From CAKSQF01 sp051867925 (GTDB lineage: Bacteria > Bacillota > Clostridia > Oscillospirales > CAG-272), in NCBI GenBank assembly GCA_051867925.1, contig JBJDZI010000115.1:1-32087 (forward strand): a stretch of DNA of 32,087 nt. Reading direction: 5' to 3'. Below are positions 17,190-23,755 of this stretch, piece after piece. Made by a program: the position numbers and the translations under genes. Below the pieces are notes generated by a model. It saw only the letters and a program-made list of their open reading frames with translations, was not told the DNA's origin and made no database searches. The number at the start of each line of letters is the position of its first letter. Within the stretch, counting starts at the first letter, position 1.

Positions 17190-17218
17190 TTGCAAATGCG
17201 GCGCATTTGTGGTAAACT
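17190..17218 (+). promoter_or_regulatory. Promoter of the 204-residue membrane-protein gene, with an inverted repeat in its spacer
   Basis: TTGCAA (17190-17195) and TAAACT (17213-17218) are 17 bp apart. The spacer contains CAAATGCG-G-CGCATTTG (17193-17209), an 8-bp inverted repeat with a 1-bp centre that overlaps the -35 box and so looks like a repressor site. Confidence 0.6.
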
Positions 17219-17256
17219 ATGTTTTAGAAATTATTTTACATAACAGGAGAAATATC

Positions 17257-17871
17257 ATGGCAAAAAAACAGGTTCGTGACGATATCGTTGCCCGGGCGGA
17301 CGACGCATACGGCAGCAGCAACTACGCCGAATACGTAGTGGCAAAAAAGGTGGAAGGGCAGTACAAAATGCAGCGGCTCCTCATGTTGCTCAGTTATCTG
17401 GGCGTGTTCGCTCTGCTTTTGGCGATGGTGATCATATTCAATAACATTACCCATCTCGGCATTTTGGCGATTCCGCTCTTTGCGCTGGCTCCCTCTGCCG
17501 CTTGGATGCTCTATTTCTTCACTTGGCCCATCGTTTCCATCGAATACAGCTTTACCGTGGACGCCAGCGTCCTGACCGTGGAAAAGGTCATGGGCGGTAA
17601 GAGAAAAGTCAAGCTGTTCGAAGCAAAGGTAAAGGAACTCTCGCTGATTGCTCCCTACGACGAGGAATACAGCAAAGAGGCAGACGAATTTGCCGCCGAC
17701 AACCGCGTAGAGGCAGTTCCTTCCATGGATTGCTGCGATCTGTACTTTGCCCTGCACACCGACGATGCGGGCAAAAAGACCATCGTCTTCTTCCAAGCCA
17801 CTGCTCAGTCGCTGAAGGCGCTGAAGTATTACAACAGTTCTGCCATCGTCATGCGCAAGACTGCACGGTAA
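17257..17871 (+). CDS. Small two-helix membrane protein, DUF6106-like
   Basis: This 204-residue protein has a soluble N-terminus (MAKKQVRDDIVARADDAYG), two hydrophobic helices at about residues 43-90 and a cytoplasmic-type domain. That domain begins EYSFTVDASVLTVEKVMGGKRKVKLFE, resembling the beta-rich, PH-like domain of clostridial DUF6106 proteins. The family assignment is from remembered pattern only and no biochemical role is known to me. The start at 17257 has AGGAG seven bases upstream; the longer open frame to 17143 is not supported because the promoter lies within it. It is a single-gene unit with its own promoter and terminator. Confidence 0.8.
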   Translation: MAKKQVRDDIVARADDAYGSSNYAEYVVAKKVEGQYKMQRLLMLLSYLGVFALLLAMVIIFNNITHLGILAIPLFALAPSAAWMLYFFTWPIVSIEYSFTVDASVLTVEKVMGGKRKVKLFEAKVKELSLIAPYDEEYSKEADEFAADNRVEAVPSMDCCDLYFALHTDDAGKKTIVFFQATAQSLKALKYYNSSAIVMRKTAR

Positions 17872-17879
17872 GCATAGCG

Positions 17880-17907
17880 AAAAGCACCGCCCGCGGACGG
17901 TGCTTTT
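17880..17907 (+). terminator. Intrinsic terminator after the 204-residue membrane-protein gene
   Basis: AAAAGCACCG pairs with CGGTGCTTTT around an 8-nt GC-rich loop, followed by GCTTTG. It lies 9 bp past the stop codon. Confidence 0.85.
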
Positions 17908-17912
17908 GCTTT

Positions 17913-17960
17913 GTCAAAAAATATGAACAAATCTTGGTCAAAAAATATGAACAAATCTTG
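17913..17960. repeat. Perfect 24-bp tandem duplication upstream of the purine permease promoter
   Basis: Two identical 24-bp units, 17913-17936 and 17937-17960, lie head to tail and end 19 bp before the permease -35 box. Each contains AAATATGAACAAA, which matches 10 of 13 positions of the B. subtilis PurBox (AWWWCCGAACWWT). The AT-rich repeat could also serve as an UP element. Confidence 0.85.
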
Positions 17961-17979
17961 TATAAATATTGAAAAACTG

Positions 17980-18008
17980 TTGCAAACCGTCGAAAGATGT
18001 GTTATAAT
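17980..18008 (+). promoter_or_regulatory. Promoter of the purine permease gene
   Basis: TTGCAA (17980-17985) and TATAAT (18003-18008) are separated by 17 bp. The roughly 57-nt leader contains a 7-bp hairpin, CGAAGCG/CGCTTCG, at 18023-18041. No purine riboswitch consensus is present. Confidence 0.82.
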
Positions 18009-18071
18009 GGAAACAACTTCTTCGAAGCGGCGTACGCTTCGGGAAAATTTATCTTTTGAGGAGAGAAACTT

Positions 18072-19484
18072 ATGGACAAGTTTTTCAAAATCTCTGAGCG
18101 AGGCTCAAACATTCGCACCGAGATCATCGCCGGTCTGACAACCTTTTTTGCGATGGCGTATATCGTCATTACCAATCCCAATCAGATTGTCAGCTTTAAT
18201 ACCGCGGGTGATCTCGGAAAAATTTGGAATGCCGTATATGTTGCTTCTATTTTGGCAGCAGTCATTGGCACTCTGCTCATGGCATTCTATGCCAAAATGC
18301 CCTTTGCACAGGCGTGCGGCATGGGACTGAACTCCTTCTTCTTCGTTTCCTTTATCCTGCCCTCACTGATTTCGGGCGGTGATGTGATCAAGGGCTACCA
18401 CGCCGGTCTGGTAATCATTCTGGTATCCGGCTTCGTTTTCCTGATTCTCTCTGTTACCGGTCTGCGTTCCAAAGTAGCCAGAGCGCTCCCCGATTGTTTG
18501 AAGAAGTCGATCTCCGCAGGGATCGGTCTGTTTATCGCCTTCATCGGCTTCCAGAACGTGGGCATCATTCAAGCCAATCAGTACACCCTGGTGCAGTTCG
18601 TGGACATTCACGGCGCACTGGAAAACGACACCTTCAAGGCAGTTGCTCTTCCCGCTCTGTTGGCTCTGCTGGGTCTGATTGTGATTGCTATACTGGAAAA
18701 GTTCAAGGTGAAGGGTGCTGTACTCATCTCCATCGCCGGCATTACTGTCCTGTACTATCTGGTCAACTGGACTCTGCCTTCGTTTGACATGGGTCAGATT
18801 GGACAGACCTTCAAGGATTTCGCAGAGGTCGGCATTACCGGCGTATTCCAGCCCGATTCCTGGAAAGCAGCCTTCACCGGTGAAATTGTCGGCGGTGTGT
18901 TCTCCGCAATTCTGCTGGTTATCACCTTCTGTTTGGTAGATATGTTTGACACCATCGGTACGCTGTACGGCACAGCTGCTCAGGCAAATTTGTTGGACGA
19001 AAACGGTGACCCCATTGATGTGGACAAGTGCATGACCTGTGACTCTGTAGCCACCGTAGCAGGTGCAGTTTGCGGTACCTCTACCTGCACTACCTTCGTT
19101 GAGTCCGCTGCAGGAGTTGGCGCAGGCGGCAGAACCGGTCTGAGTTCTCTGGTGACCGCTATCTGTTTTGCAATCTGCCTCTTCCTTTCTCCTTTGGCTT
19201 CCATCGTTCCTGCTTGTGCAACCGCACCTGCGCTGATTTATGTAGGCGTTTTGATGCTCAAGGGATTTGCGAAGGTGGATATGAGTGATATTCGCTCCGC
19301 CGTTCCCGCATTCCTGGCACTGATCATGATGCCTCTGACCTACTCCATTTCCAATGGTATCGGTATCGGCGCAATCGCGTATACGCTGATCACGCTCATC
19401 ACCGGCAAATACACGAAGAAAGACATTCCGATTACCGTCATTTCTGTTTTGTTCATTTTGAAGTTCATCTTCGTAACGATGTAA
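18072..19484 (+). CDS. NCS2 family purine permease (AzgA/PbuG type)
   Basis: This 470-residue proton-coupled transporter probably imports adenine, guanine or hypoxanthine. Family blocks of the AzgA branch are clear: TTFFAMAYIVITNPNQIV near the start, ARALPDCLKKSISAGIGLFI, the substrate-site region DMFDTIGTLYGTAAQA, and SVATVAGAVCGTSTCTTFVE followed by GVGAGGRTGLSSL. The length and roughly 14 hydrophobic segments are as expected. The start MDKFFKISERG is preceded by GAGGAG. It is a single-gene unit with its own promoter, a tandem repeat upstream and a strong terminator. Specificity between guanine/hypoxanthine and adenine cannot be told from the sequence. Confidence 0.93.
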   Translation: MDKFFKISERGSNIRTEIIAGLTTFFAMAYIVITNPNQIVSFNTAGDLGKIWNAVYVASILAAVIGTLLMAFYAKMPFAQACGMGLNSFFFVSFILPSLISGGDVIKGYHAGLVIILVSGFVFLILSVTGLRSKVARALPDCLKKSISAGIGLFIAFIGFQNVGIIQANQYTLVQFVDIHGALENDTFKAVALPALLALLGLIVIAILEKFKVKGAVLISIAGITVLYYLVNWTLPSFDMGQIGQTFKDFAEVGITGVFQPDSWKAAFTGEIVGGVFSAILLVITFCLVDMFDTIGTLYGTAAQANLLDENGDPIDVDKCMTCDSVATVAGAVCGTSTCTTFVESAAGVGAGGRTGLSSLVTAICFAICLFLSPLASIVPACATAPALIYVGVLMLKGFAKVDMSDIRSAVPAFLALIMMPLTYSISNGIGIGAIAYTLITLITGKYTKKDIPITVISVLFILKFIFVTM

Positions 19485-19497
19485 TATAGTATCCGAG

Positions 19498-19524
19498 CCG
19501 CCCACCGCAAGGTGGGCGGTTTTT
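19498..19524 (+). terminator. Intrinsic terminator of the purine permease gene
   Basis: CCGCCCACC pairs with GGTGGGCGG around a GCAA tetraloop and is followed by TTTTT. It lies 13 bp past the stop and also separates the convergent deacetylase gene. Confidence 0.9.
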
Positions 19525-19530
19525 CTATGC

Positions 19531-20238
19531 CTATAACTCCGACACCGTGACAAAAGTGTATCCTTCTGCTTTCAGCCAAGGGATTACCTGTCGGAGTGCT
19601 TCAGGCGTGGGACTTTTCCCGGCAACCCAGTCGTGGAAGAGAATGATCCCTCCGTCCGCCGCTTGGCGTTTGACCGTTTGCAGGATATTGGCAACAGGGT
19701 TCAGTGCCCAGTCGCGGGTGTCCACGCTCCAAAGCACCAAACGGTATCCGCCGTCTTGAGCGGCAGTCTTCACCGAAGTGGTGACGACTCCCTCGGGCGG
19801 TCGGAAGAGCGTTGGGCGGTAGTGGGCGATCTTTTCGATCAATGCTTCGGTGCGGGCAAGTTCTTCTGCCAGCGTGGACTGGTTCATCTTTTGCAGATGG
19901 GGATGGGAATAGGTGTGGTTGCCCACCTCATGTCCCTCCGCGACGATCCGACGAAGCAGATCGGGTGATTTTTCCGCGTTGACGCCCACCACGAAAAAGG
20001 TGGCTTTGATCCCGTATTCCTTCAGAATATCCAAGATCTCCCCGGTGTAACGGTCGGAAGGACCGTCGTCGAAGGTCAGCGCGATCCGCTTGGGCGTCGG
20101 AGTCTCTTCCGCCTTTGCCGTGATCGGTACTGTGCTTCCCATCGGAAGCGTCAGCCCAAGGCTCAGGGTAGCCAGCAGCAGAGCACAGATCCTGCGGGAG
20201 AGGAGCATACTGCTCCGGCGCATTCTGCTCAGTCCCAT
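19531..20238 (-). CDS. Exported polysaccharide deacetylase (CE4, NodB domain)
   Basis: This 235-residue enzyme is predicted to remove N-acetyl groups from a cell-wall or extracellular polysaccharide. An N-terminal hydrophobic segment (LLATLSLGLTLPMG) acts as signal peptide or anchor. The NodB domain is complete: TFDDGPS with Asp57/Asp58, the metal-binding HEVGNHTYSHPHL (His108, His112), RPPEG at 146-150, WSVDTRDW, and IILFHDW with His202. The annotated start overlaps the upstream pdaA-like stop by 10 bp and has no clear ribosome site. The internal ATG MLLSRR, with GGAG upstream, is an alternative start that still leaves a signal peptide. It is co-transcribed with the PdaA-like gene. Confidence 0.92.
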   Translation of the reverse strand: MGLSRMRRSSMLLSRRICALLLATLSLGLTLPMGSTVPITAKAEETPTPKRIALTFDDGPSDRYTGEILDILKEYGIKATFFVVGVNAEKSPDLLRRIVAEGHEVGNHTYSHPHLQKMNQSTLAEELARTEALIEKIAHYRPTLFRPPEGVVTTSVKTAAQDGGYRLVLWSVDTRDWALNPVANILQTVKRQAADGGIILFHDWVAGKSPTPEALRQVIPWLKAEGYTFVTVSEL

Positions 20239-21029
20239 AACTCGGTCAGCTTACCGAAGCGGTAGCCTTCCGCCTCCAACTTGGTCAGCAGTCTGTCCAT
20301 GATCGCCGCGTTGGTGGCAGAGGTGGGATGGAGCAGCATGATCTCACCGTTGTGGGTGTGGGCAAGAATCTTTTCCAGCGCCGCGTCCTCACTCATCTGA
20401 CGGTTGTTGTCCCAATCGGCGTAGGCGAAGGACCAGAAGACCGTCTTGTAGCCCATAGACTTGGCGTATTCCAGATTCTGTTTCGAGTACCGCCCTTCGG
20501 GGGGACGGTAGATCTTTGCCATCTCGCAACCGGTCAGCTCCTTGTAATGTGCCGCCAGCGTGTCGAGTTGCTCGGCGAAGGTCTTGCGGTCGCTGATCTT
20601 GGTCATGTCGGGATGGCGTTTGGTGTGATTGCACACCAGATGTCCTTCCGCCTGCATCCGCTTCACCAGATCGGGAGCGCGGGTAATGAGATTGTCCAAA
20701 ATGAAGAAAGCGCCTGGCGCGTTGTGCTTTTGCAACACGTCCATGATCTTAGCAACATTGCCGTTTTCATAGCCCGCGTCGAAGGTGAGATAGATCACCT
20801 GATCGTCTTTTTTTACCGAATGATCGAGGTAATAGGCGTCGTAGCCCTCGATCCACCGTTGATCGCTGTCCAGCGTCGGCGGCGTGTGGGTACTGTTGTT
20901 TTTGCAGTACCAGTTGTAAGGGGTGGTGTCGGTTGCCGCAAATGCGCCCGGCAGAGCGAATAAGCCGCTGAACATCGCCAGCGCAAAACAAAGCACACGG
21001 CAAAATCCCCTTTGATAGAATCGTTTCAT
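20229..21029 (-). CDS. pdaA: PdaA-type peptidoglycan N-acetylmuramic acid deacetylase
   Basis: PdaA removes the acetyl group from muramic acid so that muramic delta-lactam can form in the spore cortex. The 266-residue protein has a signal peptide (about residues 1-31, LPGAFA). Its NodB domain carries the PdaA-specific first motif LTFDAGYENGN in place of TFDDGP, plus CNHTKRHPDM (His135, His139), YRPPEGRYS, FWSFAYADWD and IMLLHPTSA. The family link implies, but does not prove, an endospore-forming host. A weak AAGG ribosome site lies about 12 nt before the ATG. The leader carries an 8-bp hairpin (CGGCAGAA/TTCTGCCG, 21062-21088), and TAAAAT near 21100 could be its -10 box. Confidence 0.88.
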   Translation of the reverse strand: MKRFYQRGFCRVLCFALAMFSGLFALPGAFAATDTTPYNWYCKNNSTHTPPTLDSDQRWIEGYDAYYLDHSVKKDDQVIYLTFDAGYENGNVAKIMDVLQKHNAPGAFFILDNLITRAPDLVKRMQAEGHLVCNHTKRHPDMTKISDRKTFAEQLDTLAAHYKELTGCEMAKIYRPPEGRYSKQNLEYAKSMGYKTVFWSFAYADWDNNRQMSEDAALEKILAHTHNGEIMLLHPTSATNAAIMDRLLTKLEAEGYRFGKLTELWD

Positions 21030-21133
21030 TGATTGACCGTACCTTTTTTTGTTTTTCCCGACGGCAGAACGCTAAAATCATTCTGCCGCAATGAAATTTT
21101 ACGCTTTTTTGCGGAAAAATTGCGATGAAAATC

Positions 21134-21162
21134 TTGTATTTCGCGGTGGTTTATGCTATAAT
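21134..21162 (+). promoter_or_regulatory. Upstream promoter (P1) of the arg cluster
   Basis: TTGTAT (21134-21139) and TATAAT (21157-21162) are 17 bp apart, and TGC precedes the -10 as an extended element. The start site would be near 21169, so transcripts run through the ARG boxes. Confidence 0.65.
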
Positions 21163-21201
21163 ACGGATTTGGAATACAAATCCTGCCATTTGTGCGGAAT
21201 G

Positions 21202-21240
21202 AATGAAAAAATATTCATCAAATTTGCATAAATATTCATT
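21202..21240 (+). promoter_or_regulatory. Pair of ARG boxes (candidate arginine repressor operator)
   Basis: Two 18-bp sites, 21202-21219 (core TGAAAAAATATTCA) and 21223-21240 (core TGCATAAATATTCA), each differ from the E. coli ARG core TGAATAATTATTCA at two positions. They are separated by 3 bp, so their centres are 21 bp apart, the classical spacing for one ArgR hexamer. They lie between promoters P1 and P2 in front of argC. Confidence 0.72.
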
Positions 21241-21247
21241 TCCCCTA

Positions 21248-21276
21248 TTGCATTTTGGAAAAAAAAGCGTTATAAT
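21248..21276 (+). promoter_or_regulatory. Proximal promoter (P2) of the arg cluster
   Basis: TTGCAT (21248-21253) and TATAAT (21271-21276) are 17 bp apart. The -35 box begins 8 bp after the second ARG box, so a bound repressor would overlap the polymerase footprint. Confidence 0.8.
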
Positions 21277-21306
21277 AGGGTATTGTTCACGAGGAACCCA
21301 TCTCGT

Positions 21307-21456
21307 GTGATAAACTGTCCCTGCGGCAGAGATTGTCGCGTATCGTTTGGAAGATGCCCGAGTAGTATGGAGAGGATCATTTGCCCCCATCGGTTCGGCT
21401 TGGCAGAGTTATCTCGGGCAGAGGATTTGCCGAGTTTTTTCGGCGAAGGAGGATAA
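21307..21456 (+). CDS. Possible leader peptide of the arg cluster (speculative)
   Basis: A 49-codon frame opens with GTG and closes with TAA four bases before the argC ATG. It contains six Arg codons (AGA, CGC, AGA, AGG, CGG, CGG) and five Cys codons, beginning VINCPCGRDCRVSFGRCP. A GAGGA sequence lies 11 nt upstream of the GTG, and the frame spans the attenuator. An Arg-rich leader peptide would suit ribosome-mediated attenuation of arginine genes. However, Arg is common in chance frames in this GC-rich DNA, and the ribosome site is not ideally spaced. Confidence 0.3.
   Translation: MINCPCGRDCRVSFGRCPSSMERIICPHRFGLAELSRAEDLPSFFGEGG
21413..21440 (+). terminator. Attenuator terminator upstream of argC
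   Basis: CTCGGGCA pairs with TGCCGAG (one bulged G) and is followed by TTTTTT, 21 bp before the argC ATG. An upstream segment TGCCCGAG (21355-21362) is a perfect complement of the 5' arm CTCGGGCA (21413-21420) and would prevent the terminator from forming. Confidence 0.62.
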
Positions 21457-21460
21457 ACAG

Positions 21461-22492
21461 ATGAAAATTCGCGTAGGAATCGTCGGTGCTACCGGATATG
21501 CGGGCGCCGAACTGGTTCGATTGATCTTAACCCATCCGGCGGCAGAACTGGTCGCCATTTCTTCGGTTTCCTTTGAGGGAAAGAAGATATCAGAGGTCTA
21601 CCCCAATTTGGCGTCGGTGTGCGAGATGCCGCTGACCTCTGCCGATGCGATGGCAGAGCAGTGTGACGTGGTGTTTGCCGCTTTGCCCCACGGGCTGTCC
21701 GAGCCGCTGGCGGCAGAATGCGCCAAGACAGGGGCGATTCTCATTGACCTTGGTGCGGACTTCCGTCTGGAAGACGAAGCCGACTACCAAAAATGGTATC
21801 AGAAATCCTATACCTGCCCCGAACTGCACGCCGATGCAATCTACTGTATCCCCGAACTCCACAGAGGTGCAGTAAAGGAGCAGAAGATCATCGCCAATCC
21901 CGGCTGTTACCCCACATCCATCGCATTGGGACTTGCTCCCGCGCTGACCAAGGGACTGGTGGAGACCGACGGCATCGTCATCGACTCCAAGTCGGGTGTC
22001 ACGGGCGCAGGGCGCGGACTCACCCAAGGGACTCACTATCCCGACACCAACGAGGCGTTTGCTGCTTACAAAGCAGGCATTCATCGCCATACGCCCGAGA
22101 TTGAGCAGACGCTCTCTCATCTTTCCGGAAAGGACATGAAGATTACCTTTGTCCCCCATCTGCTTCCCCTCAATCGCGGCATCGAGTCCTCCATCTACTG
22201 CAGGATGAAGACCGATCTTGCCACCATCCACGCCGCTTACTGTGACTTTTACAAGGACGAGCATTTCGTCCGCGTGCTTCCCCTTGGCTCCTATGCCAAC
22301 GTTAAGAACGTGCGGTTGTCCAACTACTGTGATATCTCTCTCCACGCCGACCAGCGGACGGGAACGCTGATCGTCTCCTCTGTCATCGACAATATGTTCA
22401 AGGGTGCCGCAGGACAGGCGATCCAGAATATGAATCTGCGCATGGGACTTGCCGAGACTACCGGCATCGACCTGATTCCCCCTGCTATCTGA
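21461..22492 (+). CDS. argC: N-acetyl-gamma-glutamyl-phosphate reductase
   Basis: ArgC reduces N-acetylglutamyl phosphate to the semialdehyde with NADPH, the third step of arginine synthesis. The 343-residue protein begins with the nucleotide-binding VGIVGATGYAGAELVRL. It has the catalytic-cysteine signature IANPGCYPTSIALGLAP and the GVTGAGRG and FVPHLLPLNRGI blocks. The start at 21461 follows AAGGAGG eight bases upstream; a longer in-frame extension to 21347 runs through the attenuator and is not supported. It is the first gene of argC-argJ-argD, with a 24-bp gap to argJ. Control by ARG boxes and an attenuator is inferred from the leader. Confidence 0.97.
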   Translation: MKIRVGIVGATGYAGAELVRLILTHPAAELVAISSVSFEGKKISEVYPNLASVCEMPLTSADAMAEQCDVVFAALPHGLSEPLAAECAKTGAILIDLGADFRLEDEADYQKWYQKSYTCPELHADAIYCIPELHRGAVKEQKIIANPGCYPTSIALGLAPALTKGLVETDGIVIDSKSGVTGAGRGLTQGTHYPDTNEAFAAYKAGIHRHTPEIEQTLSHLSGKDMKITFVPHLLPLNRGIESSIYCRMKTDLATIHAAYCDFYKDEHFVRVLPLGSYANVKNVRLSNYCDISLHADQRTGTLIVSSVIDNMFKGAAGQAIQNMNLRMGLAETTGIDLIPPAI

Positions 22493-22516
22493 TCATTACC
22501 GAAAGGATCTTATACC

Positions 22517-23743
22517 ATGAAACTGACCGAGATCAAAGGCGGCGTATGCGCCGCAAAAGGATTCCGCGCCGCCGGTATGCACTGCGGCATTCGGAAGAAC
22601 ACCAGCAAAAAAGACATCGCTCTGATCGTAGCGGACGTCCCCTGTGCAGCCGCAGGCGTGTATACCCAAAATAAAGTCTACGCCGCGCCCGTAGGTGTAA
22701 CCCGCGCGCACCTTGCGAGCGGCTTTGCTCAGGCTGTGATCTGCAACAGCGGAAACGCCAACACCTGCAACTCCGACGGCTACGAGAAAGCCGAGGCAAC
22801 CTGCAATGCGCTGGCAGAAGAACTGGGCATTTCCCCCGACGACATAATCGTCGCTTCCACCGGCGTCATCGGCGTTCCCCTGCCTCTGGAGCCAATTCTG
22901 GCGGCGATCCGTCCCCTCAAGCACGCGCTGTGGAACGATGAAGAAGCAGGCGATGCCGCCGCTACTGCCATTATGACCACCGATACCAAGAAGAAAGAGT
23001 TCTCCTTCTCTTTTGAACTGGACGGCAAGACCGTCGCTCTGGGCGGTATCTGCAAGGGAAGCGGAATGATCGAACCTAACATGGCAACGATGCTGGGCTT
23101 TATCACCACTGACGTTGCCATCACTCCCGCGCTCCTGCAGAAGGCTTTGCAATACGCCATCAGCGACACCTTCAACATGGTCAGCGTGGACCGTGACACC
23201 TCCACCAACGATATGGTGACCGTCCTGGCATCGGGATGCGCCGAAAACGCGCTCATCGACACCGAGGGCGATGCCTTTGAAACCTTCAAATCCGCGCTTT
23301 TCCTCCTCTGCCGTCATATGGCAATGGCGATTGCCGCCGACGGCGAGGGTGCCACCAAACTGTTGGAATGCACCGTTTCGGGTGTTGCCACCCACGCAGA
23401 TGCAAAGGTGCTGGCAAAATCGGTTATTCGCTCCTCTCTGGTGAAGGCGGCAATGTTCGGTGCGGACGCCAACTGGGGACGGATCCTCTGCGCGCTGGGT
23501 TACGCAGGCGTGGAGATGGATCCCGACAAGGTGGATGTATCCTTCCGCAGCTCAGAGGGATCGATTCCCGTTTGCGTCAACGGTCGGGGCATTCCTTTTG
23601 ACGAGGATGTTGCCAAGAAGATCCTGACGCAGAAGATCATCTACATCGACGTAGACATGAAGAGCGGTTTGGAATACGCCACCGCGTGGGGCTGTGATTT
23701 GACCTACGAATATGTCAAGATCAATGGCGATTACAGAAGTTAA
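22517..23743 (+). CDS. argJ: Bifunctional glutamate N-acetyltransferase / amino-acid N-acetyltransferase
   Basis: ArgJ recycles the acetyl group from N-acetylornithine to glutamate and may also use acetyl-CoA. The 408-residue precursor self-cleaves. The conserved site KGSGMIEPNMATMLGF is intact, with nucleophile Thr191 following Ala190. The C-terminal AMFGADANWGRILCALGYAG block is also typical. Whether the enzyme is monofunctional or bifunctional cannot be read from sequence. The absence of an argA gene here says little. The gene lies 24 bp after argC and 12 bp before argD, and so is probably in one transcript. Confidence 0.96.
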   Translation: MKLTEIKGGVCAAKGFRAAGMHCGIRKNTSKKDIALIVADVPCAAAGVYTQNKVYAAPVGVTRAHLASGFAQAVICNSGNANTCNSDGYEKAEATCNALAEELGISPDDIIVASTGVIGVPLPLEPILAAIRPLKHALWNDEEAGDAAATAIMTTDTKKKEFSFSFELDGKTVALGGICKGSGMIEPNMATMLGFITTDVAITPALLQKALQYAISDTFNMVSVDRDTSTNDMVTVLASGCAENALIDTEGDAFETFKSALFLLCRHMAMAIAADGEGATKLLECTVSGVATHADAKVLAKSVIRSSLVKAAMFGADANWGRILCALGYAGVEMDPDKVDVSFRSSEGSIPVCVNGRGIPFDEDVAKKILTQKIIYIDVDMKSGLEYATAWGCDLTYEYVKINGDYRS

Positions 23744-23755
23744 GAGGTAATCAGG

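Noticed and set aside
18009..18071. Purine riboswitch in front of the NCS2 permease
   Set aside because: The roughly 60-nt leader has only one short hairpin and lacks the conserved loop and junction sequences of the purine aptamer; it is also too short for aptamer plus expression platform.
18363..19553. 396-codon minus-strand frame opposite the purine permease
   Set aside because: Antisense shadow of a gene with clear transporter motifs; the translation is His/Asn/Gln-rich without recognisable features.
21285..21460. T-box leader for argC
   Set aside because: The conserved T-box sequence (AGGGTGGNACCGCG) is absent, and no stem I landmarks were found.
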